Below, one piece after another: positions 26,405 through 35,607 of a stretch of 61,115 nucleotides of DNA (its first letter is position 1; each line of letters starts with the position of its first letter). Under the pieces are notes generated by a model, which ran no database searches, was not told the DNA's origin, and saw only the letters and a list, made by a program, of their open reading frames with translations. The stretch spans positions 1-61,115 of the IMG/VR virus record IMGVR_UViG_3300017967_000022, one strand, 5' to 3'. The position numbers and the translations under genes were made by a program. This stretch comes from a virus.

Positions 26405-28480
26405 ATGGCATATACTATTAATTACACGGATATAACTAACAAGGGTAGTATTGTCATTGAAGATAACACAGTTGACACTACAACAAGTTTAAATATTCCG
26501 GGTAGATTTACAACAGATTACGGAACTCTAATAGGACAAAACTTTTTACAACTATTAGAAAATTTCGCTAACAGTTCAGCACCCCCAAGACCAATTGAAG
26601 GTCAGTTATGGTATGATACAAACGTTGGTGTTAACTTACTTAAATTATATGATGGCACCAACTGGATCGAAGCCGGCGGCTTAAAGCGTGGAGATGTTGC
26701 TCCTAATGTTGCTAATTCAGTAGCAGGTGACCTTTGGGCAGATACTGATAACCAACAACTTTATTTGTTTACTGGTTCGGGTTGGATTTTAGTAGGACCA
26801 GAATTTAGTGAAGGACTAGCGGCTGGTGTTAAACCTACAACATTGACAGGCACTGACAACGTAAACTATACTGCATTACAAGTTGAGATTGGTGGTAAAG
26901 TTCTTGCAATTTATACTTCAAGTGCGTTTACACCTAAAGCAACTATTCAAGGATTTAGTTCATTAAAACCAGGTTTTAACATGAGCACCGTAAACATTAC
27001 AGGTGCAGGTGTTCCTAAGTATTATGGTATTGCAGAGAAAGCAGAATCACTAATTGTTTCAGGTGAATCAGAGCCTGTACTTGCTTCTAACTTTTTAAGA
27101 GGCGACAAAGCATCAACATCAAATCAATCTTTAACAATTAAAAATAATACAGGTGTATTAGTTGGTAGTGATGCCGTTATGCAAATTGGTATCGAAGGCC
27201 AGAACGCTATTATTTCAAATAACACTTCGGGTGCAAATATTGATTTAAGAGTTAATAATGCAGGCGACTTACAGCCGGTAGTTAGAATTGACTCAACACA
27301 AAAAGTTGGTATTAACAATTTATCACCAGCAGAAGCACTTGATGTTAATGGTAATGCTATTATTTCAAACAATTTAATTGTTAATGGTATTGCAGAAGCA
27401 GTAAACATCGGAACAGGTTCTATTATTGCTAAAGGTGGTTTAGGTGTTGCCAAGAGTGTTAGAATTGGAAACGCATTAGAAGTTAATGGACCAACAACTA
27501 TTGGTGATAATGTATTGCCAGATGTTACAAACTCTATTAGTATTGGCTCAACAGATTTTAAATTTGCAGAAATTAACGCAAACACATTTAGAGGTAACCT
27601 AGTTGGTAACGTAACAGGTACAGTTACAGGACGTTCAGGTAGTTCAGATAAACTAGCAAGTAGAACAACATTTACGGTTAGTGGTGATGTTACAGCACCA
27701 AACATTATTTTTGATGGTCAATATACAGCACCAGGCGAAACAACACTTGTAAAGAATTTTGAAATTAGTGTAAACAGTACTTTTGTTACAAATAAACCTA
27801 GTGTTCCAACATCAAGATTTGATGACGAATTTTTAATTAACAGACTTAATGACGAAAATGGTAGCGGTACAGGTCTTAAAAAGATTTCACGCAGTAACTT
27901 GTTTTCAGCATTACCAGTTAATCCGGTAGGTATTATTACACCTTACGCAGGTGATGTATCAAACGAAGATACACTTGAAATTGCAGGTTGGTTATTCTGC
28001 GATGGTAGAGAATTGTTTATTACAGAATGGCCTGAATTATATGCTGTCATTGGTACTAAGTATAAAGCAAACCCTGCATTAGGTAAATTTGCTTTACCCG
28101 ACTTGCGTGGTAGATTCCCACTAGGTCAAGATAACATGGGTACAACCCAAGGACCGGCAAATAGAGTAACAGACGAAAACGCTGATACACTAGGCGGTAC
28201 AGCAGGTGTTGAAGCAAAACCAATTGAAGTTAAAAACTTACCAGAACACGAACACGATTTACGTGGACCAAGCGGAACACAATATTATGTTTCACGAGAT
28301 GTATCAGGTGCAACACAAGATGCAGATGCAACAGTTTCAGATGCACCAACTGGTACTAATGCAGGACAGAAATTCCCATTCTCAGGCGGCGTGGTAAGTA
28401 ACACAGCAGTAGGACAAGATTTTAATATTATGAATCCTTACTTGGCTGTTAACTATCTAATTTACGCGGGGGCAAAATAA
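26405..28480 (+). CDS. Tail fibre protein with C-terminal tail-collar domain
   Basis: The first 130 residues form a module shared with the next two fibre genes: NFLQLLENFANSSAPPRPIE, then GQLWYDTNVG and LYLFTGSGWILVGP. The middle is a beta-rich shaft with repeated IxNN, VNGNAIIS and GSxI motifs. The C-terminus (about 500-691) is a tail-collar domain: PVGIITPYAGDVSNEDT, GWLFCDGRELFITEWPELYA, then FALPDLRGRFPLGQDNMGT. Collar domains occur in T4 gp12 and many receptor-binding short fibres, so host-surface contact is likely. The TAA stop overlaps the ATG of the next gene (ATAATGG), so expression is coupled. Confidence 0.85.
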   Translation: MAYTINYTDITNKGSIVIEDNTVDTTTSLNIPGRFTTDYGTLIGQNFLQLLENFANSSAPPRPIEGQLWYDTNVGVNLLKLYDGTNWIEAGGLKRGDVAPNVANSVAGDLWADTDNQQLYLFTGSGWILVGPEFSEGLAAGVKPTTLTGTDNVNYTALQVEIGGKVLAIYTSSAFTPKATIQGFSSLKPGFNMSTVNITGAGVPKYYGIAEKAESLIVSGESEPVLASNFLRGDKASTSNQSLTIKNNTGVLVGSDAVMQIGIEGQNAIISNNTSGANIDLRVNNAGDLQPVVRIDSTQKVGINNLSPAEALDVNGNAIISNNLIVNGIAEAVNIGTGSIIAKGGLGVAKSVRIGNALEVNGPTTIGDNVLPDVTNSISIGSTDFKFAEINANTFRGNLVGNVTGTVTGRSGSSDKLASRTTFTVSGDVTAPNIIFDGQYTAPGETTLVKNFEISVNSTFVTNKPSVPTSRFDDEFLINRLNDENGSGTGLKKISRSNLFSALPVNPVGIITPYAGDVSNEDTLEIAGWLFCDGRELFITEWPELYAVIGTKYKANPALGKFALPDLRGRFPLGQDNMGTTQGPANRVTDENADTLGGTAGVEAKPIEVKNLPEHEHDLRGPSGTQYYVSRDVSGATQDADATVSDAPTGTNAGQKFPFSGGVVSNTAVGQDFNIMNPYLAVNYLIYAGAK

Positions 28481-30597
28481 TGGCATATCAGATTAATAAG
28501 ACAGACGGCGACTTACTAGTAGAATTAGTTGATGGACAACTTAATACACAAACTACTGACATTTCACTAATTGGTCGTAACTACTCTGGTTTTGGTGAGC
28601 CTATTAATGAAAACTTTGTTAAAATATTAGAAAACTTTTCTAATTCACAAGCACCTGCTAATCCACTTACAGGTCAACTTTGGTATGACACAGGTGAAGC
28701 AAGACTTAAAATTTTTAACGGTAGTCAATTTAAAAGTGCAGGCGGACCAATTGTTAGTCCAACACAACCTCAATTAGTTGCTGGAGACCTTTGGATTGAC
28801 AATCAAAACAACAAATTATATTTTTACGATGGAACTGATTTAGTATTAGTTGGTCCGGACTTTGCAACTTCTGAAGGCACAAGTGGTTTCACAACAGAAA
28901 CAATTTTAGATACTACACAAACTAACAGAACTATTGTTAAATTAAATGTTGGCGGACAAGTAGAAGCAGTCCTTTCTAATATTAGATTTACACCAAACAC
29001 AAGTAATCCTATTAACGGTATTACCGGTGTTGTAGAAAAAGGTATTAATATCCTTGATAGTGATTTTAAATTACACGGTACAGCAACATCGGCAGATACA
29101 ATTATTAACGCACAAGGCGTTAAGAAAAATGCATCACAGTTTATGGCCACTGATGCTAATTCAACTACCAATGGTACTATCACTACAATTAACAATGGCG
29201 GTATTACAGTAGGACCAGAAGACAACGTTGCTCTTAAGATTGTAAACAACCAAACAGTGTTATCAAATGCTGTACGTGATAGAAACTTTGAATTAACAGT
29301 AAGAAAATCAAGCGGTACAACAAGTGCAATTAAAGTTAATACTGCTCAAAGTTACTTAGGTATTTTTAATTCAAGTCCACAAGCAACACTAGATGTTGGT
29401 GGTGATGTTATTATTTCAGGTAACTTGTCAGTACAAGGTGAAACATTTAATACAGATGTTGAAAACTTAAGAATTAAAGATATTAATATTGAACTTGCAC
29501 TAGCATCTGATAGTACATTGTTAACAGATGCTCAAGTTGATAACGCAGGTATTATTGTTCGTTCAACACCTAATGATAAAGAGTTTTTATGGAAGAATGC
29601 AACAAACGCATTTACAACAAATACATATTATGATTCAACACAAGGTTACAAGTTTAACGGTAACACAATGGTTTCAATGGCAGGTAGTCCTGCTGTTCCA
29701 ACACTTAATCATATTATTGACGCACCTGATTTACAAACAGTTGGAACACTAACAGAACTACAAGTTGACAATGTTAATATTAACGGACCAACAATTAGTA
29801 CAACTACTAATGAACTTCAATTAACAAGTTCAACAAATGAAATTAGTGTATTAAACAATAGAATTACAAATCTAGGCACACCAACAGTTGATGCTGATGC
29901 GGCAACTAAAAAATATGTTGACGATTCGATTGATAACGAAGGTGTTGTTATGGCATTGAATATCACTGGATTAGGTTATGATCCTAATCAAAATGGTGGT
30001 ACCACATTTGCAAATAATATTACTACATTGCTAGAAGAAATTGTTCCAGCAAGTACTAAGAAAAATGGAAGCCAAGCAAAGATTCATGCTACAGACCAAA
30101 CGGCGGCAGTAGCAACTCTATCGGCGGCAGACATGAATAATGCACTAGAAGAAAGTACAGTATCAGTTGATAAAACTGTTACAGTATCAACAAGAACAAT
30201 TATAGGTGTAACAACAGGTGTTACAACTATTTTACAATTAGATGCAGTTCACGGATATGATGCAGGCCGTAGCGTAATTATCGCAGGAGCAACATATAAT
30301 ACAGGAACAGCATGGGCAAACTTAAATGGAACATGGAATATTGACAGAATTGTTAGTTCAACTGAAATAGAAGTGTCAGCAAACACTAGTACTGATGGTG
30401 CATTTGCTTACGATGCTTCAAGTGGTACTACGCAACGTGTTACAGAAGTCGGCCAAGAAAACGAAGATGTGCTAAAAGACGTAGAATTTAGTGATGTAAC
30501 TGGATCGGTAACACTAACAGTTAACAGATATGTCGTTACTTGCACAGTAAACGGGGGTGCTTGGACATTTACAAGCGGTGCAAACTCAGCGGTATGA
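28480..30597 (+). CDS. Tail fibre protein, second paralogue
   Basis: The N-terminal 130 residues repeat the module of the preceding gene: ENFVKILENFSNSQAPANPL, GQLWYDTGEARLKIFNGSQF, LYFYDGTDLVLVGPDF. The shaft is beta-rich, with a fibre-type motif VDADAATKKYVDDSIDNEG at about 470-488; related DAATKKYVD motifs are widespread in phage fibres. The last 200 residues (VGQENEDVLKDVEFSDVTG and following) do not match the collar domain of the first paralogue or the last domain of the third, so the tip has been exchanged. It starts on the overlapping stop of the upstream fibre gene, with GGGGG as the ribosome-binding site. Confidence 0.8.
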   Translation: MAYQINKTDGDLLVELVDGQLNTQTTDISLIGRNYSGFGEPINENFVKILENFSNSQAPANPLTGQLWYDTGEARLKIFNGSQFKSAGGPIVSPTQPQLVAGDLWIDNQNNKLYFYDGTDLVLVGPDFATSEGTSGFTTETILDTTQTNRTIVKLNVGGQVEAVLSNIRFTPNTSNPINGITGVVEKGINILDSDFKLHGTATSADTIINAQGVKKNASQFMATDANSTTNGTITTINNGGITVGPEDNVALKIVNNQTVLSNAVRDRNFELTVRKSSGTTSAIKVNTAQSYLGIFNSSPQATLDVGGDVIISGNLSVQGETFNTDVENLRIKDINIELALASDSTLLTDAQVDNAGIIVRSTPNDKEFLWKNATNAFTTNTYYDSTQGYKFNGNTMVSMAGSPAVPTLNHIIDAPDLQTVGTLTELQVDNVNINGPTISTTTNELQLTSSTNEISVLNNRITNLGTPTVDADAATKKYVDDSIDNEGVVMALNITGLGYDPNQNGGTTFANNITTLLEEIVPASTKKNGSQAKIHATDQTAAVATLSAADMNNALEESTVSVDKTVTVSTRTIIGVTTGVTTILQLDAVHGYDAGRSVIIAGATYNTGTAWANLNGTWNIDRIVSSTEIEVSANTSTDGAFAYDASSGTTQRVTEVGQENEDVLKDVEFSDVTGSVTLTVNRYVVTCTVNGGAWTFTSGANSAV

Positions 30598-30599
30598 CG

Positions 30600-30606
30600 A
30601 TAAATA
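30600..30606 (+). promoter_or_regulatory. Late promoter upstream of the third fibre gene
   Basis: ATAAATAC begins 3 nt after the stop of the second fibre gene and lies 25 nt before the ATG at 30632. AAAAGGGG at 30615-30622 supplies the ribosome-binding site. Confidence 0.7.
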
Positions 30607-30631
30607 CAAACAATAAAAGGGGTTTTTAACT

Positions 30632-32110
30632 ATGGCATACATTATTAACAAAACCGACGGTTCGCAGATTTCAGTAGTCGAAGACGGTACTATCGACCAG
30701 ACTACCGACCTTAAACTAGTTGGTAAAAACTACGCTGGTTACGGTGAAATACAAAACGAAAACTTTGTTCACCTACTAGAAAACTTTTCTAGTGCTAATC
30801 AGCCAAGCAGAGCAATCCGAGGTCAAATTTGGTTTGACGCCGGTACTAGCAAATTAAAATTTTATGACGGTACTAAGTTCCGTACAACAGGTGGTGCAGA
30901 AGTAAGTGCTACACAGCCTTCGGGTTTAACAGAAGGTGATTTTTGGTGGGATAATCAAAACAATCAGTTGTATGCAAACACTGGTGCAGGATTTATATTA
31001 ATTGGTCCACAATCTCAAGGTAGCACAGTTACATCGTGGATCACTGATACTATTAGAGATATTGCTCAAACGCAAAGAACAGTTATCAAAGGTACTGTTA
31101 ACGACGAAGTAGTTGTTGTACTTTCGGCTTCAGACTTTACTATTGACTCATCCGACCCCGACAATGCCATTACAGGATTTGACGTAGTACATAGAGGTAT
31201 GACCCTAAAGAATACAACTAATGCACAGCAAGGTGTTACATCCACTGCACACAGATGGTGGGGTACTGCTACAGACTCTGATAAACTTGGTGGTAGAGAT
31301 GCTAGTGAGTATGTTGTATCAATTCCAGGACAAGAATCATCATTTACTGAAATTGTAAGATTTTCAGATGCAGGCTTTACAGTTGGTAACTCAAACGATT
31401 TAAAAGTTGCTATTGAAAACGACAACCAAGCAGTTATTTCAAACGAAGTTGGTACAGTAATTAGATTTAAAGTTGATAATGCACAAGCACAATCAACAGA
31501 GTCAGTACAAATTAAAGCAGAAGGTATTTTACCAGGTGCTAACAATACCTACAATTTAGGTAGTGCAAACACTAAATGGGCAAATATTCATGCTACTACA
31601 TTTAACGGTACAGCAACATCAGCCAACGCAATGGTTGTTGGACAAAACAATAGAACTGCAAGTACAAGTGCTACTAATGACACAGTAGCAGTTCGTGACA
31701 GTTCAGGTAACTTATCGGCAAACCTATTCCAAGGTGTTGCTACAGAAGCACGTTACGCTGACTTAGCAGAAAAATATACTACTGGCGAAGAATTACCAGT
31801 TGGTACTATTGTTTCAGTTTGCAATCACGATGCACACGAAGTTGATGCTTGTGGTATTGATGACACACCAATTGGTGTTATTTCTGGCAAACCTGCATTC
31901 TTAATGAATGCTGAGGCAGAAGGCCAAGCAGTTGCACTAAAAGGTCGAGTTCCTGTAAGAGTAATTGGTCCAGTTAATAAAGGTGACAAGTTATATGCAG
32001 GTCCTAATGGTACAGCACAAAAAGCCAATGAAGGTGATTTAATTGGTGTTGCATTAGAGTCAAACGATAGACATGAAGAAAAACTAGTAGAAGCAGTTCT
32101 AAAAGTATAA
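30632..32110 (+). CDS. Tail fibre protein, third paralogue, with fibre-type C-terminal domain
   Basis: The N-terminal module again matches the two upstream genes: ENFVHLLENFSSANQPSRAI, GQIWFDAGTSKLKFYDGTKF, LYANTGAGFILIGPQ. After a shorter shaft the C-terminus (about 370-492) reads RYADLAEKYTTGEELPVGTI, then PIGVISGKPAFLMN, VALKGRVPVRVIGPVNKGDK and GVALESNDRHEEKLVEAVLK. This domain is common at the end of phage fibres and sometimes linked to peptidase-G2-like chaperone tips; whether it self-cleaves here is not visible. It is the shortest of the trio and has its own promoter. Confidence 0.82.
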   Translation: MAYIINKTDGSQISVVEDGTIDQTTDLKLVGKNYAGYGEIQNENFVHLLENFSSANQPSRAIRGQIWFDAGTSKLKFYDGTKFRTTGGAEVSATQPSGLTEGDFWWDNQNNQLYANTGAGFILIGPQSQGSTVTSWITDTIRDIAQTQRTVIKGTVNDEVVVVLSASDFTIDSSDPDNAITGFDVVHRGMTLKNTTNAQQGVTSTAHRWWGTATDSDKLGGRDASEYVVSIPGQESSFTEIVRFSDAGFTVGNSNDLKVAIENDNQAVISNEVGTVIRFKVDNAQAQSTESVQIKAEGILPGANNTYNLGSANTKWANIHATTFNGTATSANAMVVGQNNRTASTSATNDTVAVRDSSGNLSANLFQGVATEARYADLAEKYTTGEELPVGTIVSVCNHDAHEVDACGIDDTPIGVISGKPAFLMNAEAEGQAVALKGRVPVRVIGPVNKGDKLYAGPNGTAQKANEGDLIGVALESNDRHEEKLVEAVLKV

Positions 32111-32124
32111 GGAAGAAGTAGAAA

Positions 32125-33057
32125 ATGGCAATTATTACAGCGGCAAGATATAACGATTTACAAGCCAAAGTTGCTAATATTTTAGGCAACGGTAGTGGCG
32201 AACAAGGTTATGGACAAACTTTAACAAGTTCTCAAGTAGCCGCTGAAACTGTTATTGACTCTCAACATATGTCAGACTTATATACTGACATGGTCAAATG
32301 TAGAGTACACCAAGTTGGTAGTGTTCCTCAATCAATTGCTACTGTTTCTGTAGGTAACGTAATTGAAGAAGACAGTTCCGATACAGGTACAGCACGTGGT
32401 ATTGTACAGTACGAAGCACTTGCTGATACTATTGTTGACGACAAAGACTTAATTTATACTGCTGATACATCACAGAGCACAATTACTGCTTCAAAAGTAG
32501 CATCAACAAGAACTGCATCATGGGCAGGTGTTGTTGACCATATTGTTACAGTAACATGGCCAAGTGCAGATGCACGTAGACACTTCTTTAATGCCGGCGG
32601 CGAAATTCGTTTTACAGCAGATTTAGATCCAGATGTTTCAAACGGTAAAAACAATGACTGGAATAACTTACTTTCTCAAATGGGAGTAGTAAGTTTTAAA
32701 GCACAAACTTGTACATCAAATGGTACTTCACCAGGCACAAGTTTCAATCTTGGAAATTTTGATATAACTAGTACAGATCAATTAGTATTCCAAAAAGACG
32801 GTTCGGGCGTATATGCAGAAAACGATTACAACATTAAAGTTAAAGAACTTAGTGCCCTACAACTACAATTTACAATTCAATTCCGTGATGATGACGCAGG
32901 CGATGACGCAGGCGACTCAAACAATGACGGTGCAATTAACCCAATTGACGAAAGCGTAACAGGTACACTAGAAAGTGTTGTAGGCGAAAGACTGCCTACT
33001 GGTGCTAATGTTTCTCTTTCTACTCCAGCATACGCAACCACAAACAACCTAGCATAA
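32125..33057 (+). CDS. Virion structural protein with calcium-loop motif
   Basis: The 310-residue protein starts ITAARYNDLQAKVANILGNG, a form I know from uncharacterised T4-like marine phage virion proteins. It is beta-rich, with HIVTVTWPSADARRHFFNAG around 137-156 and FKAQTCTSNGTSPG around 190-203. Near the C-terminus a 12-bp tandem repeat encodes DDAGDDAGD, and DSNNDGAINPID (264-275) fits the dockerin/EF-hand loop (D-x-N-x-D-G-x-I-x-x-x-D), so calcium binding is plausible. A ribosome-binding site (AAGGAAGAAG) precedes the ATG, 14 nt after the third fibre gene. Function beyond a probable virion role is unknown. Confidence 0.65.
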   Translation: MAIITAARYNDLQAKVANILGNGSGEQGYGQTLTSSQVAAETVIDSQHMSDLYTDMVKCRVHQVGSVPQSIATVSVGNVIEEDSSDTGTARGIVQYEALADTIVDDKDLIYTADTSQSTITASKVASTRTASWAGVVDHIVTVTWPSADARRHFFNAGGEIRFTADLDPDVSNGKNNDWNNLLSQMGVVSFKAQTCTSNGTSPGTSFNLGNFDITSTDQLVFQKDGSGVYAENDYNIKVKELSALQLQFTIQFRDDDAGDDAGDSNNDGAINPIDESVTGTLESVVGERLPTGANVSLSTPAYATTNNLA

Positions 33058-33068
33058 CTTAAAACATA

Positions 33069-33075
33069 GTAAATA
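33069..33075 (+). promoter_or_regulatory. Late promoter 5 nt before the ATG at 33081
   Basis: GTAAATA is followed by TTGCT and the ATG, the same geometry as at gp25. No Shine-Dalgarno sequence is present in the short gap. It is the likely start of transcription for the first modification-gene block. Confidence 0.6.
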
Positions 33076-33080
33076 TTGCT

Positions 33081-33425
33081 ATGGATGAGAAGTTAGAAAA
33101 AGCCTTGGAATTTGGCAATTATTCTGCCACGTTAGATAACCAAAAACGTATGTTACACGAAAAGTTTGTAACAGACTCTATCTATTTTACCAACGGCGGC
33201 CAATTCACTATATCAAAAGAACTTATTAACTATGTTAACATTTTGGTTAACACTGGGCAAGAGTCATCTGTTTTGATTGACGACAACGATATTCCGATTG
33301 AGATAGCAGATGTTGAAGACTTCTATTCAAACATCACAAACAAATACTTTGTTGCTCTAAACGATTATCATATAGCATATAAAAAGTTAGAGTCAAGCAG
33401 AACGGTTGACGGCTTAGTAGAATGA
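33081..33425 (+). CDS. Unknown small protein at the head of the glycosyltransferase block
   Basis: The 114-residue product is soluble and mixed helix/strand by appearance: KALEFGNYSATLDNQKRMLH, FTISKELINYVNILVNTGQE, LIDDNDIPIEIADVEDFYSN. No signal peptide, membrane segment or known motif was recognised. It starts 5 nt after a late promoter, and its stop overlaps the next start as ATGA, so it is coupled to the glycosyltransferase gene. It could be a small virion or chaperone-type protein; position gives no firm clue. Confidence 0.65.
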   Translation: MDEKLEKALEFGNYSATLDNQKRMLHEKFVTDSIYFTNGGQFTISKELINYVNILVNTGQESSVLIDDNDIPIEIADVEDFYSNITNKYFVALNDYHIAYKKLESSRTVDGLVE

Positions 33426-34240
33426 CAAATGGTGTACTTTTATTTGCATACAACAATGCTCAAATAGATTATGTTGCACAGGCTTGCTTTTTAGCAAAGC
33501 GTGTAACACAGTACCTTAACCTTCCTACAACTCTTGTTACTGACGATAAAAAACGTGTAGAAGAATACTACGACTCTAGTGTATTTGACAATATTGTTGT
33601 ACTAGATAACAAACGCTGGAATAAAAAAACATATGCTGATGGTAGTTTATCTAAAAAAACACTAGACTTTAAAAATTATAATCGTACAGATGCATACGAT
33701 GTAACACCATATGATAATACGCTAATACTTGATACAGATTATATTATTTCAAACAGTTTATTAGCAAACTGTTTTGACAGTGTAAACGATTTAATGATGT
33801 ATTCAAGTGCAGTTGATATTACAGGCTGGCGAAATACAGACGAATTTAAATTAATTAGTGAAACAAGTATAAAATTTTATTGGGCAACTTGTGTATTTTT
33901 TAGAAAAAACAACAAAAATAAGATTTTCTTTAACTTATTAAAACACATTAAAGAAAACTATCAACACTATCGTAACCTATATCAAATTACAAGCACAGTG
34001 TATCGCAATGACTATGCGTTTAGTATTGCGGCACACATTGTTGGTGGTGTAAAAGAGTTACCAGGAAGAATGATTTATAGTACACATAACGATGTACTGA
34101 ATAAAATTGATAACGAAAACATAAAGTTACTTGTTGAAAAACAAAATAGAACAGGCGAATATACATTATTAAAAACAAGTGGCATTAATATTCACGTTAT
34201 GAACAAGTTTAGTTTAAACAGGGAAATAGCCAATGCCTAA
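33422..34240 (+). CDS. GT-A-fold glycosyltransferase-like protein
   Basis: The N-terminus (GVLLFAYNNAQIDYVAQACF) and a later ILDTDYIISNSLLANCF around 100-116 give the layout of a nucleotide-sugar transferase with a DxD metal motif (DTD). RMIYSTHNDVLNK and a C-terminal HVMNKFSLNREI follow. The DxD motif suggests metal-assisted binding of a nucleotide sugar, as in GT8-like enzymes (family knowledge); the sugar and acceptor are unknown. It overlaps the upstream gene by 4 nt (ATGA) and the next by 8 nt. The next gene has the same length (272 aa) and architecture, so the pair may be an old duplication. Confidence 0.65.
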   Translation: MTNGVLLFAYNNAQIDYVAQACFLAKRVTQYLNLPTTLVTDDKKRVEEYYDSSVFDNIVVLDNKRWNKKTYADGSLSKKTLDFKNYNRTDAYDVTPYDNTLILDTDYIISNSLLANCFDSVNDLMMYSSAVDITGWRNTDEFKLISETSIKFYWATCVFFRKNNKNKIFFNLLKHIKENYQHYRNLYQITSTVYRNDYAFSIAAHIVGGVKELPGRMIYSTHNDVLNKIDNENIKLLVEKQNRTGEYTLLKTSGINIHVMNKFSLNREIANA

Positions 34241-35051
34241 TTTTACAGTCCTTGCACAAAATAACGAAGACAATTACATACGTCAAGCAGAATTACTAGC
34301 AATGAGTATTAGGAATACTAACCCTAAAAGTAAAATATGCCTAATTACAAATGATGTAGTAGAAAACAAAGAACTGTTTGACGACATTGTACCTATTCCT
34401 TGGGAAGATGCCGGCGAAGAACACAAATGGAAAGTACAAAACCGTTGGAAGATATATCATGCTTGTCCATATGACGCAACTTTTGTGCTAGATACTGATA
34501 TGTTAGTACAACAAGATCTGTCAAACTGGTGGAACTTGATGCAAAATTATGATGTGTTCTATACAACAGCAGTTACAGACTACAAGTTTGAAAAACCTGA
34601 CACAAGTTACTATAGAAAAATGTTTATAGAAAACAAATTACCAGACACTTATGTAGCATTGCACTACTTTAAGAAGTCAGACTTTGCAAAAAAGTTTTAT
34701 ACTTGCTTAGAAGAAGTAATGAAGAACTGGGAATACTATTATGAAAAGTATGCTCCTAAGAAAATGCAAAAGTTTTTAAGTGTAGATGTATGTACAGCAA
34801 TTACTATTAGAGTTTTAGACTGTGAACATTTAGTTACTAACAAAAAGTTACCGTTTCCTACTTTTGTACACATGAAGCCATACTTACAAAGTTGGAAAAC
34901 ACAAACAAAGAAATGGCAAGACAGAATTACTTGTTTTGTTGATGACGATTTAAATTTAAGAGTTGGTGGTTGGTTACAAAACACAGTGTTCCACTATACA
35001 GAAAAAGATTTTACAGGAAAGTTTTATGACAGATTTAAAAGATTGGACTGA
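34233..35051 (+). CDS. GT-A-fold glycosyltransferase-like protein (paralogue of the upstream gene)
   Basis: The start FTVLAQNNEDNYIRQAELLA, a basic segment KWKVQNRWKIYHACPYDATF, and then VLDTDMLVQQDLSNWW (about 90-105) match the order of the preceding protein, including the DTD metal motif. Further on are VALHYFKKSDFAKKFYTCLE and VHMKPYLQSW, the His-containing tail common in GT8-type enzymes. The sugar donor and acceptor cannot be deduced. It overlaps the upstream gene by 8 nt and the following gene by 26 nt. Confidence 0.7.
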   Translation: MPNFTVLAQNNEDNYIRQAELLAMSIRNTNPKSKICLITNDVVENKELFDDIVPIPWEDAGEEHKWKVQNRWKIYHACPYDATFVLDTDMLVQQDLSNWWNLMQNYDVFYTTAVTDYKFEKPDTSYYRKMFIENKLPDTYVALHYFKKSDFAKKFYTCLEEVMKNWEYYYEKYAPKKMQKFLSVDVCTAITIRVLDCEHLVTNKKLPFPTFVHMKPYLQSWKTQTKKWQDRITCFVDDDLNLRVGGWLQNTVFHYTEKDFTGKFYDRFKRLD

Positions 35052-35607
35052 AGTTCCTATAAAACCAGCACCAACATATGCTAACTTTAATGTAACTACT
35101 GGTTACATTGATAGTTTTAGCGACTCGCCTCTTGGCGAACATAGTATTGAAGTTGAATACGATAGTGTTAGAGATATTATCGAAGGCAAAGCATTTTACA
35201 AACACTACAAAGTATTGTTTAATCCTGCATCAACTATGTATGAACTTGTAAATGTACACGAAGAAAAAGCATACGAGTACAATGTTAATAATAGTTTTTA
35301 CAAAGTACAAGAAAATGATAGTGCAGATATTATTTTAGTTAAAAATTACATAACGCAACAATGGGAATTAACATTTGGTAAATTGTTTCAAAAAACACTA
35401 GATAAAAACAATGTAACATTACAAACTAAAAAACAATTTAGTATTGTAAAGAAAAATGACCCATATGTTCTATATAGAGAATTAAATTTTGATTTAAGTT
35501 CAAACGATTTAGTCTTGCAATTTAATGAAAATGATAGTATAATAGAGTTTGACGTTTACACTACTAAAGTCTTTAACAGTTACGGAGTACAAGTTGTCAA
35601 AAATTAA
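35026..35607 (+). CDS. Unknown protein between glycosyltransferase genes
   Basis: The chosen start is the ATG at 35026 (MTDLKDWTEVP) because ACAGGAAAG lies just upstream. A longer frame from 34963 would overlap the glycosyltransferase by 89 nt and lacks such a site. The resulting 193 residues are beta-rich and hydrophilic (FYKHYKVLFNPASTMYEL, ILVKNYITQQWELTFGKLFQ), with no recognised motif, signal or membrane segment. The last 14 nt overlap the next gene. The look is that of a small structural or adaptor protein; I do not assign a function. Confidence 0.65.
   Translation: MTDLKDWTEVPIKPAPTYANFNVTTGYIDSFSDSPLGEHSIEVEYDSVRDIIEGKAFYKHYKVLFNPASTMYELVNVHEEKAYEYNVNNSFYKVQENDSADIILVKNYITQQWELTFGKLFQKTLDKNNVTLQTKKQFSIVKKNDPYVLYRELNFDLSSNDLVLQFNENDSIIEFDVYTTKVFNSYGVQVVKN

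Noticed and set aside
27124-27705. 193-codon open frame on the minus strand inside the first fibre gene
   Set aside because: It is the mirror of a repetitive beta-rich coding region, has no ribosome-binding site and shows a hydrophobic composition typical of a reversed frame.
31066-31545. 159-codon minus-strand frame inside the third fibre gene
   Set aside because: It overlaps fully with a strongly supported fibre gene; no promoter or ribosome-binding site was seen.
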